A stretch of DNA of 64,000 nucleotides from Phaeodactylum tricornutum CCAP 1055/1. Lineage: Eukaryota; Bacillariophyta; Bacillariophyceae; Surirellales; Neidiaceae. The notes below the pieces were generated by a model that did no database searches, was not told the origin of the DNA, and worked only from the letters and a program-made list of their open reading frames with translations. Shown one piece after another: positions 28,673 through 38,496 of the stretch (positions are counted from its first letter, which is position 1; every line of letters begins with the position of its first letter). Position numbers and translations under genes: made by a program. The stretch spans positions 558,001 through 622,000 of the forward strand of contig NC_011689.1 of NCBI RefSeq assembly GCF_000150955.2. The letters run 5' to 3'.

Positions 28673-30990
28673 ATGGAGGAGGAGCTCCAAGCCTTACGCG
28701 AACAATTGGCGAGGCAGGAGGAAGAATGCTTCGACTTGCACGCGACCGTGGCGACCATTCAAGCCGAAGCCACGCATCAGGTACAGCAGGTTCAGGAAAC
28801 GACGACGCAAACGGTACGCTCGCTACAAGAACAACTACGGCGTGCACAGCACGAAGCCAACCTTGCCCGATCGCAACGGAAATCGCAGTCCACAGGAGCA
28901 TCCGCGATTGCACCACAACAACACGTACAACAAAACAACAACAACAACGCGTCACGGTATCTCCAGAAAACCATACGCTCGTACCGGGACCCACATTGGC
29001 ATTGTCAATCGAATCTGCGCGACCAACCAACACAACCTTGCCCGTAGAGTCCTCGGAGACGACTAGCCCTCCCGAGGCATCGCTTTCAACGACAGTCTCC
29101 ACAGCGTTTGCCTCCGGACTCGACCTCGCCCGCCACTTGCTACAAACCAACGATCCGTCCCCTCTGTATCAAACCACACGCGATCACCATCCACCCCCAC
29201 AAGCGGCTGCCAACAACACTGCAGCTACAACCATACCCACCGCAATTCCGAACACTAACAATTCCAACACATCATCCAACAACACCAACGCTATAACAAA
29301 CGATCCAATCCATCGATTTCTCACTTCCTTGACGACGGCACAACCCGACTACGACATTACCGAATTACAACTCGTATTGCTATTAGTCGAGCGCTGTTGT
29401 GCAGTGGATGTAGTTATGGCACCGTCAGCGACAGAAGCATCCACAACTACTCCTGTCACCTCTCCTGATCCCGCTACTACCGTTACCACACTCGTCACCC
29501 AGTGGAACTGGTTACGGAGGACTCTGGGGTACTGCTCGTTGGATACACGACGCGCACTCTGGTGGGCCATGCACACTGCTACCACTACTCAACCATCACT
29601 ACCACCGCAACGACGGCGTCGCCGTACATCGTCCAGCATTCGAATCGCATCGCGCAGCCACGACCACATTTTATCCCTGTCGACGGTCCCCCGAGACACA
29701 ACGACAACCATTACCCTTGTACAACAAAAGCTTTGCCACGCCTTTCGAAAACGTCTACTCACCTGGACTATGCCTACCAGCGAAAACAGCAATTATGCAA
29801 CGGCACATACCGAGATGCTTTGGAACGCCTTGGCGGTGACGTGCTTACAGATTCTCCACTTGTTGCTTTCCAGCGATACCGTTGTTGTCGACCGAATAGG
29901 TACGGATGCCCGCAACGACGACAGGGACACCGAACTCACAATCAGCAACACTGACAACAACTCCATCGACCAGGCCTGGATGACCGAATGGGTGACATCC
30001 TTGACGAGCGTCTTTCAGACCAACGTCGACACCTGGCTACAACAGACACACCCTACCGCACCCCGACGATTCATCACACACCATACCGAAGACGACACGG
30101 TCGATGAGAAAACCGCCGCCAAAGGCACAAAAACTTCCACAGCTGCGTCCAAGTGGACACCCGACGCGACGGTGATGGCGTGGATGGCGGAAGCCCTACA
30201 TGTATTTCGCGTGGCTGTTTTACCGAACCTTGATCGACTACAATCAGAGGTAGCGCCAAACCAGGTACGGTGGGAGCGCGTCTGGTTGGCCACGACCTTG
30301 GATCTAACGCAATATGTACTGCTACCCCAATCCGAACTGTTTTGGACCGCCCCAATTACGCTGGAAGTCGCGCACTTGTGGATCGCCTTTTGGGACACGG
30401 TTTCGGATGGCCCTCAACTGTTGCGAACCTTACTAGCCACGTCCGCCTCCACACACACAAAGTGGCATCGTGGTCCCTCGGCTATTGGCTTGGCGGTGCA
30501 GTTCCTGCACGACATTGTTGTGGCGCAGCACTTGGCCGATCATTTGGCCACATCCGTCCCCATTTACGTGCCGTGGAATGCGTTGCGGGATACGTGGATT
30601 CGGTTCGTCTACGCCATGTTGCGATTTATAGAAGCTCAACGCACACGATCGGATTCGACTGCCACGTGCTTGACCTTGACCGCCATTGTGGCGGAACGCC
30701 CTGACGAACTCAAGTCGGCGCTCGCTTTATTATTGACGGTAGACGGGTATGACGACGAGGACGAGGAACCAAAGTGGACGAGTGCCTGTCGTGTGAATGT
30801 CGACATCCAAGCCTTGTTGCAGCGGGTCCTGGATGAACTGGATGCGGATGAAAACGATCTCATGGATTGGGCGGGAATGCTGGACGCGTGTTTTCCCGCA
30901 CCGACGCCACATGACGCTGCCCAGACGGCTGCCGGTGACAATGGCGGCAGCCACGACAAGGAGGACGATGATGCCATGACGAACGTGTAA
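28673..30990 (+). CDS. Coiled-coil protein of unknown function
   Basis: The ATG at 28673 starts a clear coiled coil (MEEELQALREQLARQEEE, then TQTVRSLQEQLRRAQHEANL), in a different frame from the rest of the gene. I infer one intron at 28957-29066 (GTATCT...GACTAG, 110 nt), joining ...NNNNNASR to PPEASLSTTV. This gives 735 aa. The alternative is that the frame change is a sequencing or strain indel in the CAA-rich stretch just before. After a Thr/Asn-rich linker, about 500 residues are helical and ordered, with patches such as ELQLVLLLVERCCAVD, WRTLGYCSLDTRRALWWAM and WIRFVYAMLRFIEAQR. The end is acidic (ELDADENDLMDWAGML). I know no matching family; a helical-repeat adaptor with a dimerising N terminus is one possibility. 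Confidence 0.7.
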
Positions 30991-31419
30991 TTACTACAGG
31001 CAGTTGTGGGTATGTGTACAAATAAAGAATGGAAGCTTTTGGCAAAGTGTCTTTACAGTTAGTTGTGAGCCAAGACAGCAAACATGGGTACACAGATAAC
31101 AGTAAGCAACAGCAACAACAACCATCAAAAAGGCACTTTGCGGGTGGCCTCGCCAAGGACATTGCTTCTAGTCCATAGTCGAGTCGGCTTTCGTCGCCGT
31201 CGATGGGCTGGATTTCTGGGACGGACGAGGAATTGTAGGACTGTTTCGAGTGAGCGACTCGGGGGGAGAGAAAAAGAAAAAGATGACGTTTCGGCTCCAC
31301 CTCTCAGACTGGCCCACATTTTGGTACAACATGAGTATAGGACGCGGGGCATTGACAGTGAAAGAAATTGCAATATTTTGGCAGCGGAGTTTTACAGTGA
31401 GAAGGAATCGTTGGGGCTG
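30991..31419. other. Intergenic, convergent 3' ends with motif copies
   Basis: About 430 bp. It holds TTACAGTTAG at 31053-31062, TTGACAGTGAA at 31352-31362 and TTTACAGTGAG at 31391-31401, all relatives of the recurring motif. An AATAAA-like signal (AATAAAGAAT) at 31021 suits the 3' end of the upstream gene. No gene seen. Confidence 0.45.
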
Positions 31420-32016
31420 TCACCGAAGGGAAGTATTGGTGCCGGGTAGGGATCGTTGTGGTTGTGGGTGTAATTGCTGTGTTTGACTCTCGCCTACTTT
31501 GGATACCAGCGTAACGGAATTGTCAAGGTGTAGGAATGTACGTCGACGCACGAACCAGGAAAGGAGCCAGACTGCCGCGAGGAGAAAGATCCATCCGGAG
31601 ACGGTACGTGACACTCGCCGACAGGCCGTGCGTCGTTCGCGTTTCCGTCGTTGTATTTGCTGTGCCCGCAATGCTACGTGGTAAGGATCACCACTATAGG
31701 ATCGCGTGTGACTGGCGGCACGTTGATTGGAAGACAACGCGGCACAGGACTCCGCCATGGACGACGACGAGAGGATGGGGAGTGTCGCGACGCCGGGCGC
31801 GGCATGCGACGACACGGATTCATCCCGTGCCTGATGTGATGGTGGAGGCCGTCGGCGGGTGACGGCCGATACGGCACTGGATGTTGCCTGCAAAGCGTGC
31901 GTCAGAAACCTCATTTCGGAAGAAGAAAACGGGGCGGACACAAGCGGCGTGCCGTGTCCTTCCTCATGGTCGCTCTGTGTCGAATCTGACAGGGAAAGTC
32001 CCACTAACGGTCTCAT
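31420..32016 (-). CDS. Single-pass membrane protein of unknown function
   Basis: 198 aa from the ATG at 32016 (MRPLVGLSLSDSTQ); upstream in-frame sequence is open but starts at GTG. The N-terminal 125 residues are Ser/Thr-rich and probably disordered. A basic block (QQIQRRKRERRTACRRV) immediately precedes one strong membrane helix (GWIFLLAAVWLLSWFV). A tail of about 45 residues follows, rich in Gln, Pro and Ser. The positive-inside rule places the N terminus in the cytosol. The layout is that of a type II or tail-proximal anchored protein. No family recognised. Confidence 0.55.
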   Translation of the reverse strand: MRPLVGLSLSDSTQSDHEEGHGTPLVSAPFSSSEMRFLTHALQATSSAVSAVTRRRPPPSHQARDESVSSHAAPGVATLPILSSSSMAESCAALSSNQRAASHTRSYSGDPYHVALRAQQIQRRKRERRTACRRVSRTVSGWIFLLAAVWLLSWFVRRRTFLHLDNSVTLVSKVGESQTQQLHPQPQRSLPGTNTSLR

Positions 32017-32502
32017 TTTCGGGCGACTCTTCTGAGAGATGGGAACCAAACCCAACTGGGGGTGACAGACACACCAACAGACAGACACACACACAATCCA
32101 ACAATCAATATCGAACAAACCAACAAAAACCAACAAACCAAAGGATTCCACAAAATGATTAACTGTAAACCCGAGTTGGACAAAGAGTTTTTCGATAGAC
32201 GAGACTATCCGTTACTACAGCAGCCATAAACCAGAAACCAGCAAATAGCAAACACTTACAGTTAGCTATAGAGCCAACAACGGGAATGACCCAGGTTGTA
32301 TAGATGCTACATTGGCTGCATGCCAGTGCACGGTCTGTGGGTGCCGTACCGGTGCTGGTCAATCCATTCCGTTCAATTTACCCTTATCTAGTCAAATGCC
32401 AAGCCAAACGTAGCGAGAACTGGTATGAAAGCGTTCCCTAGACGCATGGCCGCCCACCAGAGATGGTATCACTCCCATTCACAGTCAAATGTATCGGTAC
32501 CA
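32017..32502. other. Intergenic with one motif copy
   Basis: About 490 bp between two minus-strand genes. It is A/C-rich in the first 130 bp. It contains an exact TTACAGTTAGC (32256-32266) and a TAACTGTAAAC (about 32160). No gene seen. Confidence 0.45.
32256..32266 (+). promoter_or_regulatory. Recurring 11-mer TTACAGTTAGC, copy 2
   Basis: Exact copy of the intergenic motif, 240 bp upstream of the minus-strand gene starting at 32016. Confidence 0.4.
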
Positions 32503-33585
32503 TTAGATAGTATCCCACGAGACACGACCGTACGGAATACTATCGTCCGGGAGACTCCATTCGGTACAAGACGCGACGAATTGCTGCGCAACGTACTTGT
32601 CTTGTCCGTCCAGTGGTGCTTCCGCAACGTGTAGTACGTTGCCGTCACAGATGCCTCCGTATTCGGGCAACACGCTGCAAAAGTGCAGGACCGCCAGCCC
32701 TTGCGTCGGGGCGATTTGGACGGAATCAGCCTCGTCGCGATACTCCCAATCCCACGCACTCCCGTCCACGCGTGCGTGCGTGTCCAACGGTGTCGGGTTT
32801 CGGTAGAAACTGCCACCGTCCCGACTTTGGTGGAGACCAATATTGGGAAAAGTCGTATATCCAGAACCGTGCACGGTGTTGAGATAGACAAAGCAGGTCA
32901 AGAGAGTGTTGTGGTTCGGCTGATTCCGCGCGGGGTAACATCCGCGGGTTGGTCGGGATTCGTCGCCAAAGAAATCCCGTTCCTGCACCCACCCTCGCGT
33001 GACGGGAGCCTCTTCGGTGGGCCACGCATCCGTGTGTTTCGAAAAGACTTGTCCCGGTCGGTATTTGGAAATTTTGAGGGGTTGCAGTTGTGCCATGTCC
33101 GACACACCGGTGAGGGTTTGCAGCTTCGTCCGCAGTGTGGGGACTTCGTCGTTCACGCACACGACGCCGGACGAAGTTCGTTCCACCGCACCTCCACCAA
33201 ATTGGGGACGCAAGGTGCCCGTGTCGGCCTTGCGGCGTAAGCGAGCGCACTCGTCGGCGGTCAAGAAATCGTGCACCAGAAAGAGAAAGGGCTCTTCGTG
33301 AATCAGTTGCAACCCGGGGTAATCGGTACGGATTTTCGCAAAGTAAGGATTGGCGAGATACTTGTCCAACGGTAGATCCGGATAGGCCGGGTTGATTGTG
33401 CGATGGGTTGTGGTGGCTGGAGTAGGCAGTGTTCGTGTGGCCGTAGCGGCATCCGCAAGGCGTGCACGACCATAGGGACTGTGAGGCAATCGGCAACGAG
33501 TCGGATTGGGTGCCGCCAAACGTGAGAATCCACTCGTTTCGGGGACGAAATAGAGGAAAACAGAAAGAAATGACAATTTTGGCAT
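32503..33585 (-). CDS. Prolyl 4-hydroxylase-like 2-oxoglutarate/Fe(II) dioxygenase, probably plastid-targeted
   Basis: 360 aa from the ATG at 33585. The N terminus is a bipartite diatom-type leader: a hydrophobic signal (MPKLSFLSVFLYFVPETSG) followed directly by Phe (FSRLAAP) and then an Arg/Ser/Pro-rich stretch without acids. Phe at +1 of the signal cleavage site is the key to stromal import in diatoms. The enzyme domain has the P4Hc pattern: PFLFLVHDFLTADECARLR at its start, KISKYRPGQVFSKHTDAW with the HxD iron ligands, FVYLNTVHGSGYTTFPN, and a late GLAVLHFC...NVLHVAEAP...K region with the distal His and basic residue. A 35-residue insertion sits after the HxD motif. Location is inferred from the leader; substrate is unknown. 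Confidence 0.82.
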   Translation of the reverse strand: MPKLSFLSVFLYFVPETSGFSRLAAPNPTRCRLPHSPYGRARLADAATATRTLPTPATTTHRTINPAYPDLPLDKYLANPYFAKIRTDYPGLQLIHEEPFLFLVHDFLTADECARLRRKADTGTLRPQFGGGAVERTSSGVVCVNDEVPTLRTKLQTLTGVSDMAQLQPLKISKYRPGQVFSKHTDAWPTEEAPVTRGWVQERDFFGDESRPTRGCYPARNQPNHNTLLTCFVYLNTVHGSGYTTFPNIGLHQSRDGGSFYRNPTPLDTHARVDGSAWDWEYRDEADSVQIAPTQGLAVLHFCSVLPEYGGICDGNVLHVAEAPLDGQDKYVAQQFVASCTEWSLPDDSIPYGRVSWDTI

Positions 33586-34335
33586 GTTGGTTGGAAACTT
33601 CCCCTTTGTACGTGTACGTGAGTCACATTCGAGCAACAGAAAGAGTCTTCACAAAAGATACCACTCGCTGAAACTGGTTGCCGCCGACGCGGGGGCTTCC
33701 GTCCCCAGACACGGATGGATGTGTCGGACGGATTGATTGTGTCTGCTGCGAACATAGCATACGTACGTACGTAGGCAGGTTTAGGACTCGGATTGACGGT
33801 GAGGATCGAAAATTCGATCGATCGGAATGCAGTCACGTCGTTCGTCAATATCCGGGTACTCGGAAAGGACGGAATGTGACTGTGGTGAGCGGTCTTTCCA
33901 GTCCCCCCCTCTCTCATTGGATGTGAGTCCCGTACGACACGTCCAACCGACAACGACCCGAACCAGCGCAATCCCAGAGAAGAAACCGACGCAACTTTTT
34001 GGGGGTAGACCAGACGACCAGAAAACTCCCGTGGCAAACATTTGGACCAAGCATCGGTCCAGAAGGTGTGTTCTGTTACAGTTACAGTAACAGTTATTAC
34101 CCCTAACTTCTCTAGTATTGATCCGCCATTGCCTTACCGTAACAACCTCTGCAGGTGGATAGGTGTGTGTTTGTGTGGGTCTGTATCTACTACCTTCAAG
34201 GGGAACCAAGAGCGTCGGGTGTCTCGTTCACTGTACGCCCCCCGATTGACTTATTGTGAGCGAAGATCTATCTCGACATCTCGACAATTTCGGTAGTTGC
34301 TATCCGAGCGCACGATCGTAGAGCAATTTTCCGTC
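33586..34335. other. Divergent intergenic region
   Basis: About 750 bp between the plastid-type prolyl hydroxylase and the small membrane protein; both promoters probably lie here. A TACGTACGTACGTA run sits near 33759. Near 34075-34095 is a GTTACAGTTACAGTAACAGTTATTAC stretch, in which the recurring core ACAGT occurs three times. No gene seen. Confidence 0.45.
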
Positions 34336-34836
34336 ATGGGTGGATCCCAGGCCTTACGCAAACTGTCTCCGGAAGTGGTACGGGAACTCCGTAGGCACGT
34401 GAGTCCCCGACCGTTACCGTCGCCCTTTGCCGCCTCCGCTGCGCCGCCAGCCAAGAATAGCAGTTTGCAAAAAGTACTCTACGGGTGTATCGCCTTGACT
34501 GCAACGGCAGCGTCTTTCCCACTCGTCGCCTACTGGTGGGTGGGTGACGGATTGGTCGAAAAGGACGATCCCCTCACGACGGCTCAGAATCGACGTGGGG
34601 CCTTTCTTAATTCCGGTAGTCGCGACGTGGGCAAGGATCCCAATTGGGATTTTCGCAACGGGGTATATACCGGCCAACTGTCGGGATACGCGGCCATATC
34701 GGAAGACGGAAAAGCCAAGTCTTTGCCTCCACAGTATCTGGCGTTGCCGACGTCCGAGACGAAATCGCACGAGCAGAATTTGGAAGACTTTGCTAAGGGC
34801 AAACGTAAAATTGATGGCCGACCAATCGAACGATAA
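34336..34836 (+). CDS. Small single-pass membrane protein, unknown
   Basis: 166 aa from the ATG at 34336. It starts MGGSQALRKLSPEVVRELRR, where Gly2 followed by Ser4 would allow N-myristoylation. A hydrophobic helix lies near residues 50-72 (LYGCIALTATAASFPLVAYW). The remainder is polar and contains NWDFRNGVYTGQLSGY, then a Lys-rich C terminus (FAKGKRKIDGRPIER). I do not recognise a family. It lies 120 bp from the convergent alcohol dehydrogenase gene. Confidence 0.6.
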   Translation: MGGSQALRKLSPEVVRELRRHVSPRPLPSPFAASAAPPAKNSSLQKVLYGCIALTATAASFPLVAYWWVGDGLVEKDDPLTTAQNRRGAFLNSGSRDVGKDPNWDFRNGVYTGQLSGYAAISEDGKAKSLPPQYLALPTSETKSHEQNLEDFAKGKRKIDGRPIER

Positions 34837-34956
34837 ATGCGTACGGTAGATTTATTCTTTTCAATGCTTCAATATTTTCTAAATAGTAGAGCGAGTGGCT
34901 GTGCCGAAACAGGACACTGGGACAGTGTCTAACGGTAAAGCCTAGAGTGTCTTACT

Positions 34957-36033
34957 TTAGACCAAATCATTCTTGAGTACGGCACGGAAGCGAATCGATC
35001 CATCACGGACCTTCTCCAACGCTTCTTTCGCGTGACTGTGGGGGAACTCTTCAATGATGGGCTTGATTCCATTCTCCGCGGAGAACTTGAGCATCAGAGC
35101 ACTGTCAACTTTACCACCGACCAGCGATCCCGACACGGTCAGGCGGTTCTGGATCAATCCGAATGCGTTAAACTTGAGGTCTTCGCCGGGGACACCGCAT
35201 AGATGAATGATGCCGTACGGCTTCATCAAACTCATGAGGTTGCCAATGTCCACAAAGCCACCAGCCGTGGTAATGAGCAAAATGTCCAAAGTACCGGCAG
35301 CACCGGCAAAGGCCTCTTCGCTCGTCGTGTCCACCAACGAAGTCGCACCCAGCTCTTTGGCAAAGTCCGTTTTCGACGTTCCGCGCGAAAACGCCACCGT
35401 TGTCGCACCCATCTTGGACGCGTACTGCAGGGCCAAATGGCCCAGTCCACCAATACCCATGACACCGATCGTCTTGCCCGTCGCGTCGAGACTATCTCCG
35501 AGTGCGTGGTGCAGCGGCTCAAAGACCGTCACACCCGCACACATGAGCGGTCCCACGTACTTTTCTTCCAATCCTTCCGGGACAACGAACAGCTTGCGAG
35601 CGTCCGTACGCATGTAGGAACCAAACCCACCGTAGTGACGGTGCTCACCAGTCTCGTCCGACGTGTTGCCCATGTACGTGAGTGTCTTGGAGGCACACAA
35701 GTTGTCGACGCCGCTTTCGCACTGGTCGCACGTCAAACAGGATTGGGCTACGCATCCCAAACACACGGCATCGCCGACCTTCAGATTCGTCACGGCGGAC
35801 CCAACGTTGATGACGTGTCCGACGATCTCGTGACCCGGCACCAACGGGTACACGGACATGCCCCAGTCGTTGTCGATCATGTGCACATCGCTGTGGCAAA
35901 CACCGTTGTAGGTGATGACAATGTCGGCGTCCGTGGCCGCCAAGGGCTTGACGGAATACGTGAGCGGAGAAGGGTCAGCCTTGGCTTCGGCAAAGCCCAT
36001 GGCTTGAATTTCGTCAGGAATGGCAGGAGGCAT
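34957..36033 (-). CDS. Zinc-dependent alcohol dehydrogenase, cinnamyl-alcohol-dehydrogenase-like
   Basis: Medium-chain dehydrogenase/reductase that oxidises alcohols or reduces aldehydes with NADP(H). The catalytic zinc site is visible: GVCHSDVHM (Cys, with the following His/Ser), PGHEIVGHV (His-Glu) and a later Cys (MCAGVTVF). The structural zinc lobe has four Cys in CVAQSCLTCDQCESGVDNLC. The coenzyme fold is marked by GVMGIGGLGHLALQYA. 358 aa from the ATG at 36033 is the normal length for the CAD/YahK group. The frame also contains an upstream ATG at 36228, which would add 65 residues rich in Arg, Ser and Gln with no acidic cluster, resembling a mitochondrial presequence. I place the start at 36033 because family similarity begins there. 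The physiological substrate cannot be told from sequence. Confidence 0.9.
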   Translation of the reverse strand: MPPAIPDEIQAMGFAEAKADPSPLTYSVKPLAATDADIVITYNGVCHSDVHMIDNDWGMSVYPLVPGHEIVGHVINVGSAVTNLKVGDAVCLGCVAQSCLTCDQCESGVDNLCASKTLTYMGNTSDETGEHRHYGGFGSYMRTDARKLFVVPEGLEEKYVGPLMCAGVTVFEPLHHALGDSLDATGKTIGVMGIGGLGHLALQYASKMGATTVAFSRGTSKTDFAKELGATSLVDTTSEEAFAGAAGTLDILLITTAGGFVDIGNLMSLMKPYGIIHLCGVPGEDLKFNAFGLIQNRLTVSGSLVGGKVDSALMLKFSAENGIKPIIEEFPHSHAKEALEKVRDGSIRFRAVLKNDLV

Positions 36034-36840
36034 GGTGATGAAGTGATGCGAACGTTGGTGGAGTTGGTATTGTAGGTTTGATCTTGATCCGTGAATTCGT
36101 TGTGTGGAAATGCTTTTATTTGCACGCAACAGAGGAGAAAAAAATTGTGAGTAACCGTAAAAACTTATTTTACGTCGCGTCTCGGTTCTTCTACGACTGA
36201 TGTGGTTTTTTCTATGGTGCTGGTCCATGGGACGACTTTTGCAGTGTTCGTTCGTCCTCTAGCGCTATTAGTACAACCGGATGACGAAAAATGGTTTTTT
36301 CGGAGGGTCGGAGAAATAGCAAGGGTGTTCCTTCGGCTTCTTGGAAGATCCAGGAGCGATCTCCTCACGGGAAGGGGATGACGTCTTCTTATAGCGTCGG
36401 AATAACGCAAATCCGGGTTTATTTTCAAAATGCTACGACATGCATAGATGCCACTTCCAGCGAAAAGCAGTACATATACGTTGGTAGCTAAATGATAATT
36501 GTAACTGTAAACAACAGTCCTTGTAGTTTTGCAGTTAGAGCCGTGGCTGAGATAACGAACCATTTACCCTGTTGGAAGAAAAAGTAATGGACTCGATGTT
36601 CCAACCCTCTCCTGGACTTTTGACTGTACGTCCTGGAACTCTCTCTGTTGCTTGACAGTGAGCAAAGATACCTTGACTGTGAAAGACCGCCCGACTTCGA
36701 CTTTAACTACCAGAAAGTGGTATTACCATACATTTATATTGAAAGGAGGCCCGCTCGGCAAGTAATCGTTTACAGTTAGCTTTCCGTCGTGTTGACTGTT
36801 ACTTCCTACAACACTGCAAGAATTGACAGTGAGCGTTGCA
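36034..36840. promoter_or_regulatory. Divergent promoter region dense in the recurring ACWGT-type motif
   Basis: About 800 bp between alcohol dehydrogenase (minus) and AFG1 (plus). About nine motif relatives fall between 36500 and 36840: AACTGTAAAC (near 36505), GCAGTTAGAGC (near 36532), TTGACTGTACG (near 36620), TTGACAGTGAGC (36652-36663), TTGACTGTGAA (36673-36683), TTACAGTTAGC (36770-36780), TTGACTGTTAC (near 36792) and TTGACAGTGAGC (36823-36834, ending 6 bp before the AFG1 ATG). Another, TTCACTGTCAAC, is inside the AFG1 coding region near 36917. Both orientations occur. Function is unknown. Confidence 0.5.
36770..36780 (+). promoter_or_regulatory. Recurring 11-mer TTACAGTTAGC, copy 3
   Basis: Exact copy of the intergenic motif, 61 bp before the AFG1 start codon. 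Confidence 0.45.
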
Positions 36841-38412
36841 ATGCCGCTCCGGAGGATCCGCCAAGGGAACAGTTACGGAATCACGGTCAATACGGCACGT
36901 CGGAGAGGAATCATCCATTCACTGTCAACGTCGACCAGATCCCAAATCGCCTATTTTCAAAGCAACGAACATCGCTCCACAACCTTTTCCGGATTACGAT
37001 GTTTGACCTCGACGAGTCTGCGCACGGCATCGTACGCCACGCCCGAAAGTCTTCCGCCGGAGGATCTGCTGCTTCAGCGTTACCACAAACTCGTCCAGGA
37101 GAAAGATGTGCAAACCGATCCACATCAACTATACGCGCTGGAGGCTCTAGAGCGGCTGCGCAAGGATCTGTTGGAGACGGAACCATCGCATTCTTTGCCC
37201 AGTTTGACGAATTCCGAAACCAAACCAAGTCTTTTAGCTACCGGAGGCTTTCTGAGTAGTTGGTTGGGAGGGACCAACGCCACTCCTAGTACGAACAAAC
37301 ATATGCACAAGGCACAAAAGGCTATCCAGCAAGCCATGACGGGTATACCACATCCCCGCGGCGTCTACTTGCACGGTGGAGTCGGCTGTGGTAAGACCTT
37401 TCTCATGAATCTCTTTTACGATTCCATCGTTGAAGGACCCTGGGCCGAGCACAAGCAAAAAATTCATTTTCACAAATTCATGTTGCGCATTCATCAAGAC
37501 ATGCACGCGTCGCGCTACGATGCACTCGGTAAGGCCACACAGCAGGCGGACCTTATTTTACCCTCGGTTGTGGCCAAAACCTTGGAAAAAGGAAGGCTCT
37601 TGTGTTTGGACGAGTTTCAAGTGACAGACGTTGCCGACGCACTTATACTACAGCGGCTGTTTACCGGTCTATGGCAACACGGATGCGTTGTAGTGGCCAC
37701 GTCCAATCGGCCGCCGGACGGATTGTACTGGAACGGCATTCAGCGAGATCGGTTTCTGCCATTTATTGATCTACTCAAACTTGAAAACGACGTCGTGACT
37801 ATGGACGATTCGGGTACCGACTACCGACTGGTTCAAAAGGCTGAATCGGGAGCCACCACGCAAGTGAGCTTTGTAGGGAAAACAGGTAAAATGGAGCTGG
37901 ACGGACTCTTTTACCAACTCACGGCTGGTTCGCCAGTAACACCTACTTCGCTTCAAACGCAAGGTCGCAAAGTAAAGATTCCGCAAGCGGCCTTGAAAAA
38001 GGGGATAGCACGATTTTCGTTTGAGGACTTGTGTCAAAAAGCTCTCGGAGCTGCAGACTATTTAATTATTGGCAAGCACTTTCACACAGTGTTTGTAGAT
38101 CGGATTCCCGTTTTAACCCTGAACGAATTGAACTGGGTACGCCGGTTCATTACCTTTGTCGACAGCATGTACGAATCGGACGTCAAACTCATCCTACACG
38201 GCAAGACGATTCCATCGGAGATCTTTCAAAAGCCGTCACACGAGGACAATTCTCACGACGAAGTCTTTGCGTTTGATCGGACAGTCAGCCGGTTGGAAGA
38301 AATGGCGTCACGCAAATACCTAACGAAACGGTGGGCCGGATGCAAGCAGTCGGAAAGTATGGCCTCAATCTTGTCATCGAGCAAGGCCAAGGTGGATTTT
38401 GCGCCGAGCTAG
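36841..38412 (+). CDS. AFG1: AFG1/LACE1-type ATPase, mitochondrial
   Basis: AAA-like P-loop ATPase of the AFG1/ZapE family, which helps turn over mitochondrially encoded respiratory subunits. The ATG at 36841 starts an Arg/Ser-rich presequence (MPLRRIRQGNSYGITVNTAR) fitting mitochondrial import. Motifs: GVYLHGGVGCGKTFLMNLFYD with Walker A near residues 179-186; HFHKFMLRIHQDMH; LLCLDEFQVTDVADALIL with Walker B; VVVATSNRPPDGLYWNG as sensor; and RFSFEDLCQKALGAADYL, family-typical. Length is 523 aa, somewhat longer than yeast Afg1, with a Ser/Thr-rich stretch before Walker A. It is convergent with BUD32, 84 bp apart. Confidence 0.93.
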   Translation: MPLRRIRQGNSYGITVNTARRRGIIHSLSTSTRSQIAYFQSNEHRSTTFSGLRCLTSTSLRTASYATPESLPPEDLLLQRYHKLVQEKDVQTDPHQLYALEALERLRKDLLETEPSHSLPSLTNSETKPSLLATGGFLSSWLGGTNATPSTNKHMHKAQKAIQQAMTGIPHPRGVYLHGGVGCGKTFLMNLFYDSIVEGPWAEHKQKIHFHKFMLRIHQDMHASRYDALGKATQQADLILPSVVAKTLEKGRLLCLDEFQVTDVADALILQRLFTGLWQHGCVVVATSNRPPDGLYWNGIQRDRFLPFIDLLKLENDVVTMDDSGTDYRLVQKAESGATTQVSFVGKTGKMELDGLFYQLTAGSPVTPTSLQTQGRKVKIPQAALKKGIARFSFEDLCQKALGAADYLIIGKHFHTVFVDRIPVLTLNELNWVRRFITFVDSMYESDVKLILHGKTIPSEIFQKPSHEDNSHDEVFAFDRTVSRLEEMASRKYLTKRWAGCKQSESMASILSSSKAKVDFAPS

Positions 38413-38496
38413 AACGCCAGCAACTCTTATTATAATCAGTATGCTTCCTTTTCTAATTGGCAAAAATGGAGGTAGCGGTAGCCTTTGTGACCATCA

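Noticed and set aside
30636-31300. Minus-strand frames of 113 and 146 codons across the end of the coiled-coil gene
   Set aside because: They overlap the 3' end of that gene on the opposite strand and show low-complexity Ser/Cys composition typical of shadows.
32726-33496. 256-codon minus-strand frame overlapping the plastid-type prolyl hydroxylase
   Set aside because: Overlapping frame on the same strand as a recognised enzyme; composition is the usual out-of-frame shadow.
35203-36075. 290-codon plus-strand open frame
   Set aside because: Antisense to the alcohol dehydrogenase, Arg/His-rich as expected from codon-bias shadowing.
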